Positions 26,454-35,057 of a DNA stretch of 64,000 bases are shown here, in pieces. Made by a program: the position numbers and the translations under genes. Location: the NCBI RefSeq assembly GCF_001050115.1, contig NZ_CP012024.1, forward strand, positions 1,902,001-1,966,000, read 5' to 3'. Origin of the DNA: Bacillus smithii (GTDB taxonomy: Bacteria > Bacillota > Bacilli > Bacillales > DSM-4216). How positions within the stretch are numbered: position 1 is the first letter of the stretch; each line of letters opens with the position of its first letter. Under the pieces are notes generated by a model. That model made no database searches. It saw nothing but the letters and a program-made list of their open reading frames with translations, and was not told where the DNA came from.

Positions 26454-28420
26454 ACCACCCTCCCCATGGCGGATTCCGTTTCTTTAATTTCTTCGACCGG
26501 TATATAGTAATCATCATCGTATTGGAAGGAACGTGCGAACATCGTAGCGGCTACTCCAATTAAGCCGACAACGATCATCCAAACCCATTCAAAGGTAAAT
26601 CCAAAGCCGGCTATAAACCAGAAGAAAGACATTATAAACGGAATTCCAGTATTTTTTGGCATGTGAATCGGTTCTAATTCTACTTTTTCTTTTTTGTAAT
26701 CCGGATCCTGCATTTTTTTCTTCATTTCCCACCATGCATCTTGTTCAGGTGCATATGGAACGACTGCGAAATTATAATGCGGAGCCGGTGAAGGAATAGA
26801 CCATTCCAACGTACGTCCGTTCCATGGATCTCCAGTTGTATCTTTTTCGCCATGTTTGATGCTGTAAATAATTTGCACGGCTTGGAAAATAAATCCGATA
26901 CCCATCAAGAATGCACCGATGGTCGAAACGAAGTTTAAAGATGCCCAGCCGCGGTCCCAGCCGTATGTGTAAAGACGACGGGTCATTCCCATAAATCCAA
27001 GTGCATATTGCGGCAAGAAACATACATAGAATCCGATATTCCAGAACCAGAAGGCCCATTTGCCTAAGCGGTCATTCAATTTAAAACCGAACATCTTCGG
27101 CCACCAATAAATCAGTCCAGCTAAATAACCGAACACAACTCCACCGATCAACGTGTTGTGGAAGTGGGCAATTAAGAAGTAGCTGTTATGGTATTGGTAA
27201 TCAGCTGGAGCAATGGATAGCATAACCCCAGTGGCTCCACCAATAACGAAGCACACGATAAAGCCGATTGTCCACAACATTGGTTGGCTAAACTCGATGC
27301 GACCTTTATACATCGTAAACAGCCAGTTAAATATTTTAACCCCTGTCGGTATGGCAATCGCCATCGTCGCAATAGCAAAGAACGTATTTACATCGGCCCC
27401 TGCACCCATTGTAAAGAAGTGGTGAGCCCATGTGAAATAAGAAATGACGCTGATCAGAATTAATGAAAAGACCATTGATTTATATCCAAAAATTTTCTTT
27501 TTGGTGAAAGTTGCAACCACTTCTGAGAAAATACCAAATGCCGGCAACACAACGATATAAACTTCAGGATGTCCCCACATCCAAATGAGATTGATATACA
27601 TCATCGGGTTTCCAGCACCGGTCATCGTAAAGAAATGTCCGTCAAGGAAGCGGTCAATATACAACATGGCCAACGTAGCCGTAAATACCGGGAACGAAAA
27701 AATAATTAAAATACAGGAAGCAAGCACCGACCAAGTAAAGAGCGGCATTTTCATAAGCTTCATGCCTTTTGCTCTCATTTTCAAAATGGTGACTAAGAAG
27801 TTAATTCCAGTTGCTGTACTTCCGATACCTGAAATATTGATACCCCAAACATAGAAGTTTTGACCTGGACCGCTGCTGTAAGGAATTTCAGAAAGTGGAG
27901 GATAACTTAGCCAACCGGCGTTCGGCGAACCTCCGATAACAAACGATAAGTTGAACAGCAGTGCTCCAAAGAAAAACATCCAAAAGCTTACTGCATTTAA
28001 AAACGGATACGCAACATCACGAGCACCGATTTGTAACGGAACGGCGATGTTAAACAATCCGAACATCAACGGCATCGCCATAAATAAAATCATAATCGTT
28101 CCGTGCGTCGTGAAAATTTCATTATAGTGGTTTGAATCAAGAAAATGCAGACCTGGCATCGCCAACTGCGTACGCATTAATAAAGCATCGACTCCTCCTC
28201 GGAAAAGCATTAAGAGGGAAGCGATAATATACATGATCCCAATTTTTTTATGATCTACAGTTGTCAGCCATTCACGCCAAAGCCAACCCCATTTTTTATA
28301 ACGGGTCAGCACATAAACGATGGCCAATGACACTAATACGATCGCAACGTCTGCCCCGTATATCATCGGTTCTCCCGTTACGAAGAACCCGGAAGAGAAA
28401 TCTTTGATTTTCTCCCACAT
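26450..28420 (-). CDS. qoxB: Cytochrome aa3 quinol oxidase subunit I
   Basis: 656 aa, the usual length. Haem-copper ligand motifs are visible: low-spin haem His in 'EIFTTHGTIMILFMAMPL', the Cu-B His cross-linked to Tyr in 'WGHPEVYIVVLPAFG', the Cu-B His pair in 'YFTWAHHFFTMG', and the haem His pair in 'YFLIAHFHNTLIGG'. About 14-15 membrane helices. It holds haem a, haem a3 and Cu-B, reduces oxygen to water with menaquinol electrons, and pumps protons. RBS GGAGGAAAC precedes its ATG. Confidence 0.97.
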   Translation of the reverse strand: MWEKIKDFSSGFFVTGEPMIYGADVAIVLVSLAIVYVLTRYKKWGWLWREWLTTVDHKKIGIMYIIASLLMLFRGGVDALLMRTQLAMPGLHFLDSNHYNEIFTTHGTIMILFMAMPLMFGLFNIAVPLQIGARDVAYPFLNAVSFWMFFFGALLFNLSFVIGGSPNAGWLSYPPLSEIPYSSGPGQNFYVWGINISGIGSTATGINFLVTILKMRAKGMKLMKMPLFTWSVLASCILIIFSFPVFTATLAMLYIDRFLDGHFFTMTGAGNPMMYINLIWMWGHPEVYIVVLPAFGIFSEVVATFTKKKIFGYKSMVFSLILISVISYFTWAHHFFTMGAGADVNTFFAIATMAIAIPTGVKIFNWLFTMYKGRIEFSQPMLWTIGFIVCFVIGGATGVMLSIAPADYQYHNSYFLIAHFHNTLIGGVVFGYLAGLIYWWPKMFGFKLNDRLGKWAFWFWNIGFYVCFLPQYALGFMGMTRRLYTYGWDRGWASLNFVSTIGAFLMGIGFIFQAVQIIYSIKHGEKDTTGDPWNGRTLEWSIPSPAPHYNFAVVPYAPEQDAWWEMKKKMQDPDYKKEKVELEPIHMPKNTGIPFIMSFFWFIAGFGFTFEWVWMIVVGLIGVAATMFARSFQYDDDYYIPVEEIKETESAMGRVV

Positions 28421-28478
28421 ATCGTTTCCTCCTTTTCCTTCTAAAAGGCGATCAGAATCATCGAAAAGTCATCAATGG

Positions 28479-29441
28479 TTAATGAGACATATCCATATTC
28501 ATGTCGGAGCCACCATTTTCATCCTTCTCGGAATCTTTTCCAAAATCCGGGTGTGTTTTATAAGTATCCATATGGTGCATTTTGTAGAAATCTCCGCCAT
28601 TTTTCTTCACAATTTTTTCGAATAAACCGTTCGGGTAAGAAGAATAAAAAGCTTTATCCGTCAATCCCGGTTTTGAAAGTGTTTCATAACCTTTTTCCGT
28701 TAAAGCCGGGGATGATTTTTTCACTTGAGCTACCCATTGTTTATATTCATTTTCCGGTTTTGCAATTACTTTAAACTTCATATGAGCAAATCCTTCACCG
28801 GAAAAGTTCGCTCCGGAACCATAATAAACGCCCGGTTTGTCTGCCTTTAAATATAGTCCCATTGACATTCCCGGCATCGTGTAGATCTGTCCTCCAAGCG
28901 ACGGGACCCAGAAAGAATTCATCGGTGCATCGCTTGTCAGTTCAAATTTGACAGGGACTCCGGCAGGAATCACGACTTCATTGACAGAGGCCACTTTGTC
29001 GTCTGGATAAGTAAACAGCCATTTCCAATCCAATGACGTAGCTTGAATCGTCACTGGCTGCTTATTAGAATCGTGTAAATCAGTACCCTTTGCCAGTGCA
29101 AATGTTGTTTTGTAGGTGCTGTAACCTAAAATCAAACAGATCACAATTGGAATAGACCACCAAACTATTTCTAGCGTTTTGTTGTCGTCCCATTCCGGTT
29201 GATAAGGTGCTTTGTTATCCGGTTTGTCGCGGTAACGCCATATAATGTAGAAAAGCAACGCAAAGACAACAAGGATAATTCCTAAGCAGACTAAAGAAGT
29301 AAATACAATCAAGTCATACTCTGTTTTGGCTACAGGTCCTTTCGGCTGGAGAACTACATAGTTTTCACAACCGGCCAGCGTCATCACAGCAAAAATCGCC
29401 GCTGGAAGGACTTTCAGCCATTTCAGCCATTTTTGAATCAT
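28479..29441 (-). CDS. qoxA: Cytochrome aa3 quinol oxidase subunit II, lipoprotein
   Basis: 320 aa from the ATG at 29441, which follows GGGAGGAG; the upstream TTG in frame is part of the ribosome site. A signal peptide ends in lipobox LAGC, then two helices ('LIVFTSLVCLGIILVVFALL' and 'IVWWSIPIVICLILGYSTY'), then the periplasmic-side cupredoxin domain. The Cu-A ligands of cytochrome c oxidases are missing: the loop reads 'YYGSGANFSGEGFAHMKF', as expected for a quinol oxidase. A long acidic, Met-rich tail ('GGSDMNMDMSH') ends the protein. First gene of the operon. Confidence 0.95.
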   Translation of the reverse strand: MIQKWLKWLKVLPAAIFAVMTLAGCENYVVLQPKGPVAKTEYDLIVFTSLVCLGIILVVFALLFYIIWRYRDKPDNKAPYQPEWDDNKTLEIVWWSIPIVICLILGYSTYKTTFALAKGTDLHDSNKQPVTIQATSLDWKWLFTYPDDKVASVNEVVIPAGVPVKFELTSDAPMNSFWVPSLGGQIYTMPGMSMGLYLKADKPGVYYGSGANFSGEGFAHMKFKVIAKPENEYKQWVAQVKKSSPALTEKGYETLSKPGLTDKAFYSSYPNGLFEKIVKKNGGDFYKMHHMDTYKTHPDFGKDSEKDENGGSDMNMDMSH

Positions 29442-30094
29442 GTGTGTCTCAACTCCTCCCAAATTATGAAATTGTCAATTTTACGTCTGAAGAACATCCC
29501 AAGAGACGACAATAAATATTATTTACAATATCAATATAATATAAAGTACGCCAAAATTGTTCATTTATTTTTCAAGTTCACTATTTTGTAACACTTCTTG
29601 ACAAGCTTCAAAAAAAGAAAATTTTTCTCATTTAAAAACCCGATTTAAGGCGTAAAATAGATATATTAAACGCTTTCATCATCTTTCCGTGTTCTTGAAA
29701 AAAATTTAAACAGCTCAGAATAACGAACGATTCAAAAGTCCCATATTAAAATCTGAACAAACCCGTCTGAACACCCATTAATTTACAAATTGAAAATTCT
29801 TTTCAAATGAAAGAATGCTCTCTTTAATAAAATTCTCTTCAACACCACACCACTTTCTATTAAATAGATTGGGAAACTGCAAAGACATGACTTTTTCCCA
29901 TCAATCTTTTCATCGAAAAGAGATTATGCCTGACTCCACCTTTTTATAATGATAATCATTCTTAGGAAAATTGCAATGTCACCCTTTTCCATGTTTTTTG
30001 ATGAGTGTTCATTGTTTTTTATTTTTATCTCACAATGTTCCGTCATTTCAGATAAAATGATAAAAAGAATAGCAGAATACTAGGAGGAAACAAA
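29442..30094. other. Intergenic region upstream of qoxA and the YqjZ-like gene
   Basis: About 650 bases between divergent genes, very AT-rich. It should hold both promoters, but I do not see an unambiguous -35/-10 pair. The one strong site is the Fur-box-like palindrome at 29945-29963. Confidence 0.45.
29945..29963. promoter_or_regulatory. Fur-box-like site
   Basis: TATAATGATAATCATTCTT matches the 19-bp Fur consensus (GATAATGATAATCATTATC) at 16 positions. It lies 131 bases before the ATG of the YqjZ-like gene and about 500 bases from qoxA, so iron-dependent repression of the former is the simpler reading. Confidence 0.6.
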
Positions 30095-30436
30095 ATGAAT
30101 CTTTTTAAAACATCAAAAACCCCCTACTACGCTGTCATTTTCACTTCGGAAAGAACTGAGGTCGACAGAGGATATGACGAAATGGCTGATGAAATGTTGG
30201 AATTAGTTTCGAAACAAAAAGGGTTTTTAGGAGCAGAGAGTGTAAGAGGCGAGGACGGATTAGGCATTACTGTTTCCTATTGGGATTCGTTGGATTCTAT
30301 CCAAAACTGGAAAGAAAACGTTCGCCATCAAATAGCTCAAGAAAAAGGGAAAACAGAATGGTATAAACGTTTCACTACTAGAATATGCAAAGTGGAAAGA
30401 GAAACGATTTTTGATCCCGATGCAAAATTTAAATAA
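30095..30436 (+). CDS. Antibiotic-biosynthesis-monooxygenase (ABM) domain protein, YqjZ-like
   Basis: 113 aa. A single ferredoxin-like ABM domain: 'YYAVIFTSERTEVDRGYDEM' at the start, 'QKGFLGAESVRGEDGLGITV' in the middle, and 'SYWDSLDSIQNWKENVRHQI' at the end, with the usual tail 'YKRFTTRICKVERE'. AGGAGG stands eight bases before the ATG. The nearest named relative I recall is B. subtilis YqjZ. ABM-domain proteins include haem-degrading monooxygenases, quinol monooxygenases and many uncharacterised ones; the residues seen do not decide between them. The Fur-box-like site upstream hints at an iron- or haem-related role (inference). Confidence 0.75.
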   Translation: MNLFKTSKTPYYAVIFTSERTEVDRGYDEMADEMLELVSKQKGFLGAESVRGEDGLGITVSYWDSLDSIQNWKENVRHQIAQEKGKTEWYKRFTTRICKVERETIFDPDAKFK

Positions 30437-30780
30437 TTGAAAGCATACTGTCCATCTTATTTCAAACAAGACTTAAATTTAATTACTACTCTATAAAAAA
30501 ATAGGAGTTTCAACCTATACATGTAACATTTATATATAGTGATAGCAGTTGGCAATCATTGAGTGAACGAAATTTTGCAGAACCTTCCTATCTATTGTTA
30601 AAAACTTCAGATAATGACCTATGTTAAGTCACGAAAAAATCCACCCCCTTAAAAATCGGTCCATTGACTAATGAAATCAAAGGGGCGGATACAATCAATT
30701 TTGTTAACAAAAATTTAAAAGAATTCAAGAGTCGTTTCTCTATTCTTGTTAACGGACTGCATTAGGCCAAATGCACATAG
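30437..30780. other. Intergenic stretch with a G/C-rich hairpin
   Basis: About 340 bases. CCACCCC (about 30641-30647) can pair with GGGGCGG (about 30682-30688), with one mismatch; it may end the YqjZ-like transcript. Nothing else is recognised. Confidence 0.35.
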
Positions 30781-30816
30781 AAAAACCCGTGCCATTCGTT
30801 TTCTGCACGGGTTTTT
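30781..30816 (-). terminator. Terminator of thiDME operon
   Basis: AAAAACCCGTGC (30781-30792) pairs perfectly with GCACGGGTTTTT (30805-30816), 20 bases past the thiE stop; T-run on both strands. Confidence 0.92.
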
Positions 30817-30835
30817 CACCTATTCAACTGCCAGT

Positions 30836-31471
30836 TTATCCTTTTAGGCGTGCACTTTTTAGCATTTCTGCTGCCAATTTTGGATTGTTGCTGGATAGAA
30901 TAGCTGAAACAACAGCGATACCGTCGATACCTGTATGGCTTAACTGCTGAACATTCTCCAGGTTTATTCCGCCAATGGCAACAACGGGGATGTTCACACT
31001 CTCCACTATGGATTCCAGCATTCCCTTTTCCAACCGTTCCGCGTCTTTTTTGCTATTCGTCGGAAAAACAGCACCTACTCCTAAATAATCGGCTCCTTGT
31101 TTTTCGGCTTCTTTTGCTTCCTCTACGGTGCTGCAAGAAACCCCTACGAACATGGAAGGCGGAACGATTTTTTTCACATAGGCTGCCGGCAGATCGCTTT
31201 GTCCGACATGAACACCATCCGCTCCCGCAGCCAGCGCAATATCGACCCTGTCATTGATAACAAGCGAAATCTCATATTTTTCTGTCAGCGACTTCAAGGC
31301 AAGCGCCTTTTTCAAAAAAAGCTTGCCTGACGATTGTTTTTCTCGCAGCTGCACCATCGTCACACCGCCTTGAATGGCCGCTTCAACTTTATTCAATAAT
31401 TCCTCCAATTCCATTGATTCACTGGTCACCAGATATAAAGAAAGCGCCTGTTTGACATTAAACTTCAACAA
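30836..31471 (-). CDS. thiE: Thiamine-phosphate synthase
   Basis: 211 aa, normal length. The TIM-barrel signatures are present: 'GGVTMVQLREKQSSGKLFL', the pyrophosphate/Mg site 'LVINDRVDIALAAGADGVHV', 'GQSDLPA', 'VGVSCSTVEEAKEAEKQGAD' and 'YLGVGAVFPTNSKKDA', then 'PVVAIGGIN'. It joins hydroxymethylpyrimidine diphosphate and thiazole phosphate to give thiamine phosphate. Its start overlaps the thiM stop by 14 bases. It is the third gene of the TPP-riboswitch-controlled thiD-thiM-thiE operon. Confidence 0.96.
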   Translation of the reverse strand: MLKFNVKQALSLYLVTSESMELEELLNKVEAAIQGGVTMVQLREKQSSGKLFLKKALALKSLTEKYEISLVINDRVDIALAAGADGVHVGQSDLPAAYVKKIVPPSMFVGVSCSTVEEAKEAEKQGADYLGVGAVFPTNSKKDAERLEKGMLESIVESVNIPVVAIGGINLENVQQLSHTGIDGIAVVSAILSSNNPKLAAEMLKSARLKG

Positions 31472-32267
31472 AGTTCACTTCTTTCTGCCAAGTACGACTG
31501 TTCATAAAAGAAACTTCATCGATTAAGCGAATATGAAAGCTTCCAGTACCCACCGGTGATTCGCCAAAAGAGCGGTATGCCAACTCTCCTGCGATTCCCA
31601 TCACTGAAATCCCGGCAATCGCCGCGTAAAAGTAGTCGTTCGTTGCTCCGGCAAAATTTCCGATTAAAGAAGTAGCCATACAGCCCGTTCCCGTCACCTT
31701 TGTTAAAATCGGATGACCATTTTGAATCCCAATTGTCCGATTTCCGTCTGAGATGTAATCCACTGGACCGCTGACGACAACTACTGCCTTTAACAGCTTT
31801 GCCGCCCGTGAAGCTAAGAGAGCAAGATCTTCGTTAACGTTCCCGGCATCGACTCCCCTTGTCTGCGCTTCTTCGCCTATCAATGAGGAAATTTCGCTCG
31901 CATTCCCGCGGACAATTTGCGGATCGACTGTTTGCAAAAATTCTTTTGCTTTTTCATTGCGAAACGACGTCGCTCCGACTCCAACCGGATCTAATACAAC
32001 GGGAATTTGCCGACGATTGGCTTCTTGTGATGCACGCACCATGGCGGTAAAAGTAGATTCTGTCAACGTTCCCATATTGATCACCAACGCCTGAGCAAGC
32101 TTAACCATAGAAGCCGCTTCCTCTGGGGAATCGGCCATAACAGGTGATCCGCCAATGGCCAGCGTCACATTCGCACAATCATTGATCGTGACGGTATTCG
32201 TAATATGGTGAACAAGCGGATTTTTCGATCGAACTTGCTCCATTAATGCTGCGATTTCTTCTTTCAT
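31458..32267 (-). CDS. thiM: Hydroxyethylthiazole kinase
   Basis: 269 aa. Ribokinase-like fold with 'PLVHHITNTVTINDCANVTL', 'AIGGSPVMADSPEEA', 'PVVLDPVGVGATSFRNEKAK', 'IRGNASE'-type 'IVRGNASEISSLIGEE' and the anion-hole block 'LTKVTGTGCMATSLIGNFAG' with catalytic Cys. It phosphorylates the thiazole alcohol so that scavenged thiazole can feed thiE. It lies between thiD and thiE; together these genes form a salvage pathway rather than full de novo synthesis (no thiC or thiG here). Confidence 0.96.
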   Translation of the reverse strand: MKEEIAALMEQVRSKNPLVHHITNTVTINDCANVTLAIGGSPVMADSPEEAASMVKLAQALVINMGTLTESTFTAMVRASQEANRRQIPVVLDPVGVGATSFRNEKAKEFLQTVDPQIVRGNASEISSLIGEEAQTRGVDAGNVNEDLALLASRAAKLLKAVVVVSGPVDYISDGNRTIGIQNGHPILTKVTGTGCMATSLIGNFAGATNDYFYAAIAGISVMGIAGELAYRSFGESPVGTGSFHIRLIDEVSFMNSRTWQKEVNFVEV

Positions 32268-32294
32268 CGTCCATCACTTCTCCTCTGCAGAGTT

Positions 32295-33095
32295 CTATAA
32301 TAATCCAGCTTTTTGATATAAATCATAAAAATGGTGGGTTGGTCCGTGCCCCCCGCCTATTTCCAGGCTGTGGCGAATGGCGGTCGTAATATAATCTTTG
32401 GCCTTTTCAACTGCCGTAAAAGGCTGTTCACCTCGAGCCAAGAAAGCGCATATCGCAGATGACAATGTACAGCCTGTCCCATGGGTGTTTTTCGTTTGAA
32501 TCCGTTCTCCTTTTATCCATCGATATTGTTCACCATCATAGAAAAGGTCAGCTGCTTCTCCTTCCAAGTGCCCGCCTTTCACCAAAACATACTTTGGACC
32601 TTTCTCCAGAATGATTTCGGCCGCTTTCACCATGTCGTCTTGATCCGTAATTTTCATATTCGCCAATACTTCTGCTTCTGGAAGATTGGGTGTGATGATA
32701 TAGCTGAGCGGGAGCAAATATTGAATTAACGCGGAGACAGCATCGTCTCTTAATAAAGGATGTCCGCTTTTGGATATCATCACCGGATCTAATACAATCG
32801 GTATATTGCGAACCTCTTTCAGGCATTTAGAGACGGTTTTGATAATCTCCTCTGTAGACAACATCCCAATTTTGATCCCATCTACCGGCAAATCATCCAA
32901 AACCGCTTCTATTTGATCTTGAATCACTTCTACATCTATATTTTGAACCGATCGAACTTCCTTCGTATTTTGTGCCGTCACAGCCGTAATGACCGACATG
33001 CCGTATACTCCAAGTGCGGAAAACGTTTTAAGATCGGCTTGAATTCCTGCTCCTCCACCTGAATCAGAGCCGGCAATGGTTAATGCAGTTTTCAA
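32295..33095 (-). CDS. thiD: Hydroxymethylpyrimidine (phosphate) kinase
   Basis: 266 aa from a TTG start at 33095: GGAGGC lies seven bases before it, and the protein then begins 'LKTALTIAGSDSGGGAGIQA', the exact family start. Reading further upstream in the frame would run through the riboswitch terminator, so the longer form is rejected. Ribokinase-fold motifs: 'DPVMISKSGHPLL', 'ITPNLPEAEVLANM', 'VLVKGGHLEGEAADLFYDG' and 'NTHGTGCTLSSAICAFLA'. It phosphorylates HMP and HMP-phosphate for thiamine synthesis. First gene after the TPP riboswitch. Confidence 0.95.
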   Translation of the reverse strand: MKTALTIAGSDSGGGAGIQADLKTFSALGVYGMSVITAVTAQNTKEVRSVQNIDVEVIQDQIEAVLDDLPVDGIKIGMLSTEEIIKTVSKCLKEVRNIPIVLDPVMISKSGHPLLRDDAVSALIQYLLPLSYIITPNLPEAEVLANMKITDQDDMVKAAEIILEKGPKYVLVKGGHLEGEAADLFYDGEQYRWIKGERIQTKNTHGTGCTLSSAICAFLARGEQPFTAVEKAKDYITTAIRHSLEIGGGHGPTHHFYDLYQKAGLL

Positions 33096-33139
33096 TTTGA
33101 ACGCCTCCAGTACATTCACAATCGTTTTTACAAGCCAGC

Positions 33140-33166
33140 AAAAAACCCCAGCGCAAAACACTGGGG
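33140..33166 (-). terminator. Riboswitch-controlled terminator upstream of thiD
   Basis: CCCCAG (33146-33151) pairs with CTGGGG (33161-33166); on the minus strand the hairpin is followed by TTTTTT. It lies between the TPP aptamer and the thiD start, the expected place for the expression platform. Confidence 0.85.
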
Positions 33167-33221
33167 TCCGGGTTTTATTTTTCAAATAACGAAAACAACA
33201 TCAATAAGTTTTCGTCAAAAG

Positions 33222-33320
33222 AAGCACTTCCCTACGCTGGCATCACCCAGATCAGGTTTAAAGGGTTAAAGGCTTTACGGGCCTTACTCTCAGCCAAACC
33301 AATTTTTGGCTCCCCCAGTG
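33222..33320 (-). promoter_or_regulatory. TPP riboswitch (THI element)
   Basis: On the minus strand the conserved aptamer is clear: GGGGGAGCC, then GGCTGAGAGTAAGGCC, 'ACCCTTTAAACCTGATCTGG' and 'TGATGCCAGCGTAGGGA', with closing stem CACT/AGTG. This matches the THI box at nearly every invariant position. When bound to thiamine diphosphate it should favour the terminator at 33140-33166 and switch off thiD-thiM-thiE. Confidence 0.95.
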
Positions 33321-33490
33321 TAAATGAAAATATATTCAATTCTATCATCACTATATCATATTATCTAGCAAAATGTAAGATTAGCTTTCACTTTGATTGA
33401 GTCAAGTATTTGTGGGCAGTTTTTTTCTCCCTAACAATGAAAGCGGATTCACCATTTTAGGGTACTCTCTTGATAAAAAATTTGTCTTTT

Positions 33491-34834
33491 TTAAAATCCG
33501 GCCAACTCCTTTAAAGTCTTGTACACTGGAATATTTGCCTTACCTTTTAGGTATAGGAGATTGTCTCTTGTGACTTCACCAATTGTACTTGTCACCTTTT
33601 CTACGTAATGTTTTGGTGGATTCTTTTCCTCCTTGGTTTCTGTCCATCTTTCGACTTTCCCAAATAATGTTTTCAATGCCAGATTGTCTAGGAAAGCCAC
33701 CAATCCAGTAATCATGGCACTTACGCCTTTTTCTACCCAGCTACGTCCATTTTTGAGCCTTTTTGCGAAGACACTCATCGTTCCCTCGGCACTTCCCATT
33801 GGACGCATTCCTTTGGTGTCAATACCTTGTTCTTGGAGCCACTTCCGGTAATCCCCGAGGGCTTCAGGATATTTTTCTAGTTGACGAATCAATTGGTCAA
33901 GACGTTCTTCCTGATCCTCTGTCTCTAGTGTTCCAACAGCACTGTTTAATTCCGTAAGTAGTTTCTGACTGTCATAGGACGCTAGTGCCTTTTGCATTTG
34001 GCGATAGCGAGGATGCTTACGGAATAAGCTGCGAATATCCCTTGCCACGTGGAAACGGTCAATTGAAAAGAATGCCCTGCCTTTAAAATGGTCTCGACAG
34101 GCTGTAATCCATCCGGCACCATCCCCGTTTATTACTAGCTTATGGACAGTTGGGTCATACTCGAAGTTTTCAATGAGAAAATCCTCAAACGCCTCCCAAA
34201 ATGGCTGGTTCCCACGGTGAATAAAATGGCGTTTGTCTTTCAAACTTACTCGTTTTCCGTTGATTTCCCAGCCCTGATGAACCGCTGCAATTTTTTCTTC
34301 CTTGCCCCGTTTTCCTTTTCCTTGACGTTTCACATATAGGCCGTCCACTTCCACGAATAGGACAGGATAGTTTACAGGCTGTCGCTCTTTTGGGATACTT
34401 TCAATCTGTAACAGGTGTTGACGTATAGCTTCGTGACTAATCACTCGGTATCCTAAAAGTGTTTCAAGCGTGTGTTCTGCCTTTCGATAGGATGGCCCTG
34501 TAATGGCAAGCTCTAGAGCCGCTTCTTCTATCAGCGGACTAAAGGAGCCGGTCCCTTCGAATTCCAAAGAGCGATCAAGCAGATAGACATATTCACCTTT
34601 CTCCCTGTCTCGGTAGTAGTTCCGTTTCACCTTTATTTCTCCAAAAAGACTGATAATAGTGGTGATACGCTTATCGAGTAGACGATAACGCTTTTTATTT
34701 CGTTCTTCAGCAATCTGCTTGTCCATGTCCTCTAATAGTGTTTTCATGACCTTTGAGAAGGTTTCCTGTAATTGCCTCCAAACTAATTGCTCAATCTGTT
34801 TTAAATTTGGATATACTGTGTTATTCTTTTGCAT
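33491..34834 (-). CDS. ISLre2-family transposase (UPF0236)
   Basis: 447 aa, full length. The family features are seen: 'EKGEYVYLLDRSLEFEG' near the N-terminus, 'ALELAITGPSYRKAEHTLET', Asp-rich 'YPVLFVEVDGLYVKRQGKGK', 'LVINGDGAGWITACRDHFKG' with 'FFSIDRFHVARDI', and 'MRPMGSAEGTMSVFAKRLKN' near the C-terminus. These regions hold the putative catalytic Asp/Glu residues. The frame is intact, so the element may be active. Confidence 0.9.
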   Translation of the reverse strand: MQKNNTVYPNLKQIEQLVWRQLQETFSKVMKTLLEDMDKQIAEERNKKRYRLLDKRITTIISLFGEIKVKRNYYRDREKGEYVYLLDRSLEFEGTGSFSPLIEEAALELAITGPSYRKAEHTLETLLGYRVISHEAIRQHLLQIESIPKERQPVNYPVLFVEVDGLYVKRQGKGKRGKEEKIAAVHQGWEINGKRVSLKDKRHFIHRGNQPFWEAFEDFLIENFEYDPTVHKLVINGDGAGWITACRDHFKGRAFFSIDRFHVARDIRSLFRKHPRYRQMQKALASYDSQKLLTELNSAVGTLETEDQEERLDQLIRQLEKYPEALGDYRKWLQEQGIDTKGMRPMGSAEGTMSVFAKRLKNGRSWVEKGVSAMITGLVAFLDNLALKTLFGKVERWTETKEEKNPPKHYVEKVTSTIGEVTRDNLLYLKGKANIPVYKTLKELAGF

Positions 34835-34946
34835 GAGGGGTTACTCCTTTGTTTGTGATTTAGTTTTGGTTGACTAAGATTCTACCAAGGAGTAACCCTC
34901 TTTTTCATGTTATTTGCTTATTAACTACCGCGCTTTCGCTTGGTGG

Positions 34947-34994
34947 CCCCCTCATTTGTTGAGCGTTCTAACGTTCCCTCAACAAATGAGGGGG
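34947..34994. repeat. Perfect 17-bp inverted repeat at right end of ISLre2 element
   Basis: CCCCCTCATTTGTTGAG (34947-34963) pairs perfectly with CTCAACAAATGAGGGGG (34978-34994) around a 14-base loop. It lies upstream of the transposase gene inside the element and could block read-in transcription or hide the ribosome site in read-in transcripts. Confidence 0.75.
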
Positions 34995-35057
34995 TTAAAT
35001 TTTGCCCACAATAATTTTACTCATACTTTCACTTTCCAATCATGCTCCACCTTTCCA

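Larger units (their letters stand above)
33409..35011 (-). mobile_element. ISLre2-family insertion element
   Basis: Ends carry inverted repeats TTGTGGGCAGTTTT (from 33410) and, in reverse complement at the right, TTGTGGGCAAAATTT (to 35011). The element holds one full-length transposase. A target duplication is not visible: the expected 9-bp flanks do not match, so the exact borders are approximate or the flanks have diverged. It lies between the thi riboswitch promoter region and the PAP2 gene and does not disrupt a gene I recognise. Confidence 0.75.

Noticed and set aside
33096-33185. N-terminal extension of thiD by 30 codons
   Set aside because: The extension runs through the riboswitch terminator; the TTG at 33095 has a GGAGG-type site and restores the family N-terminus.
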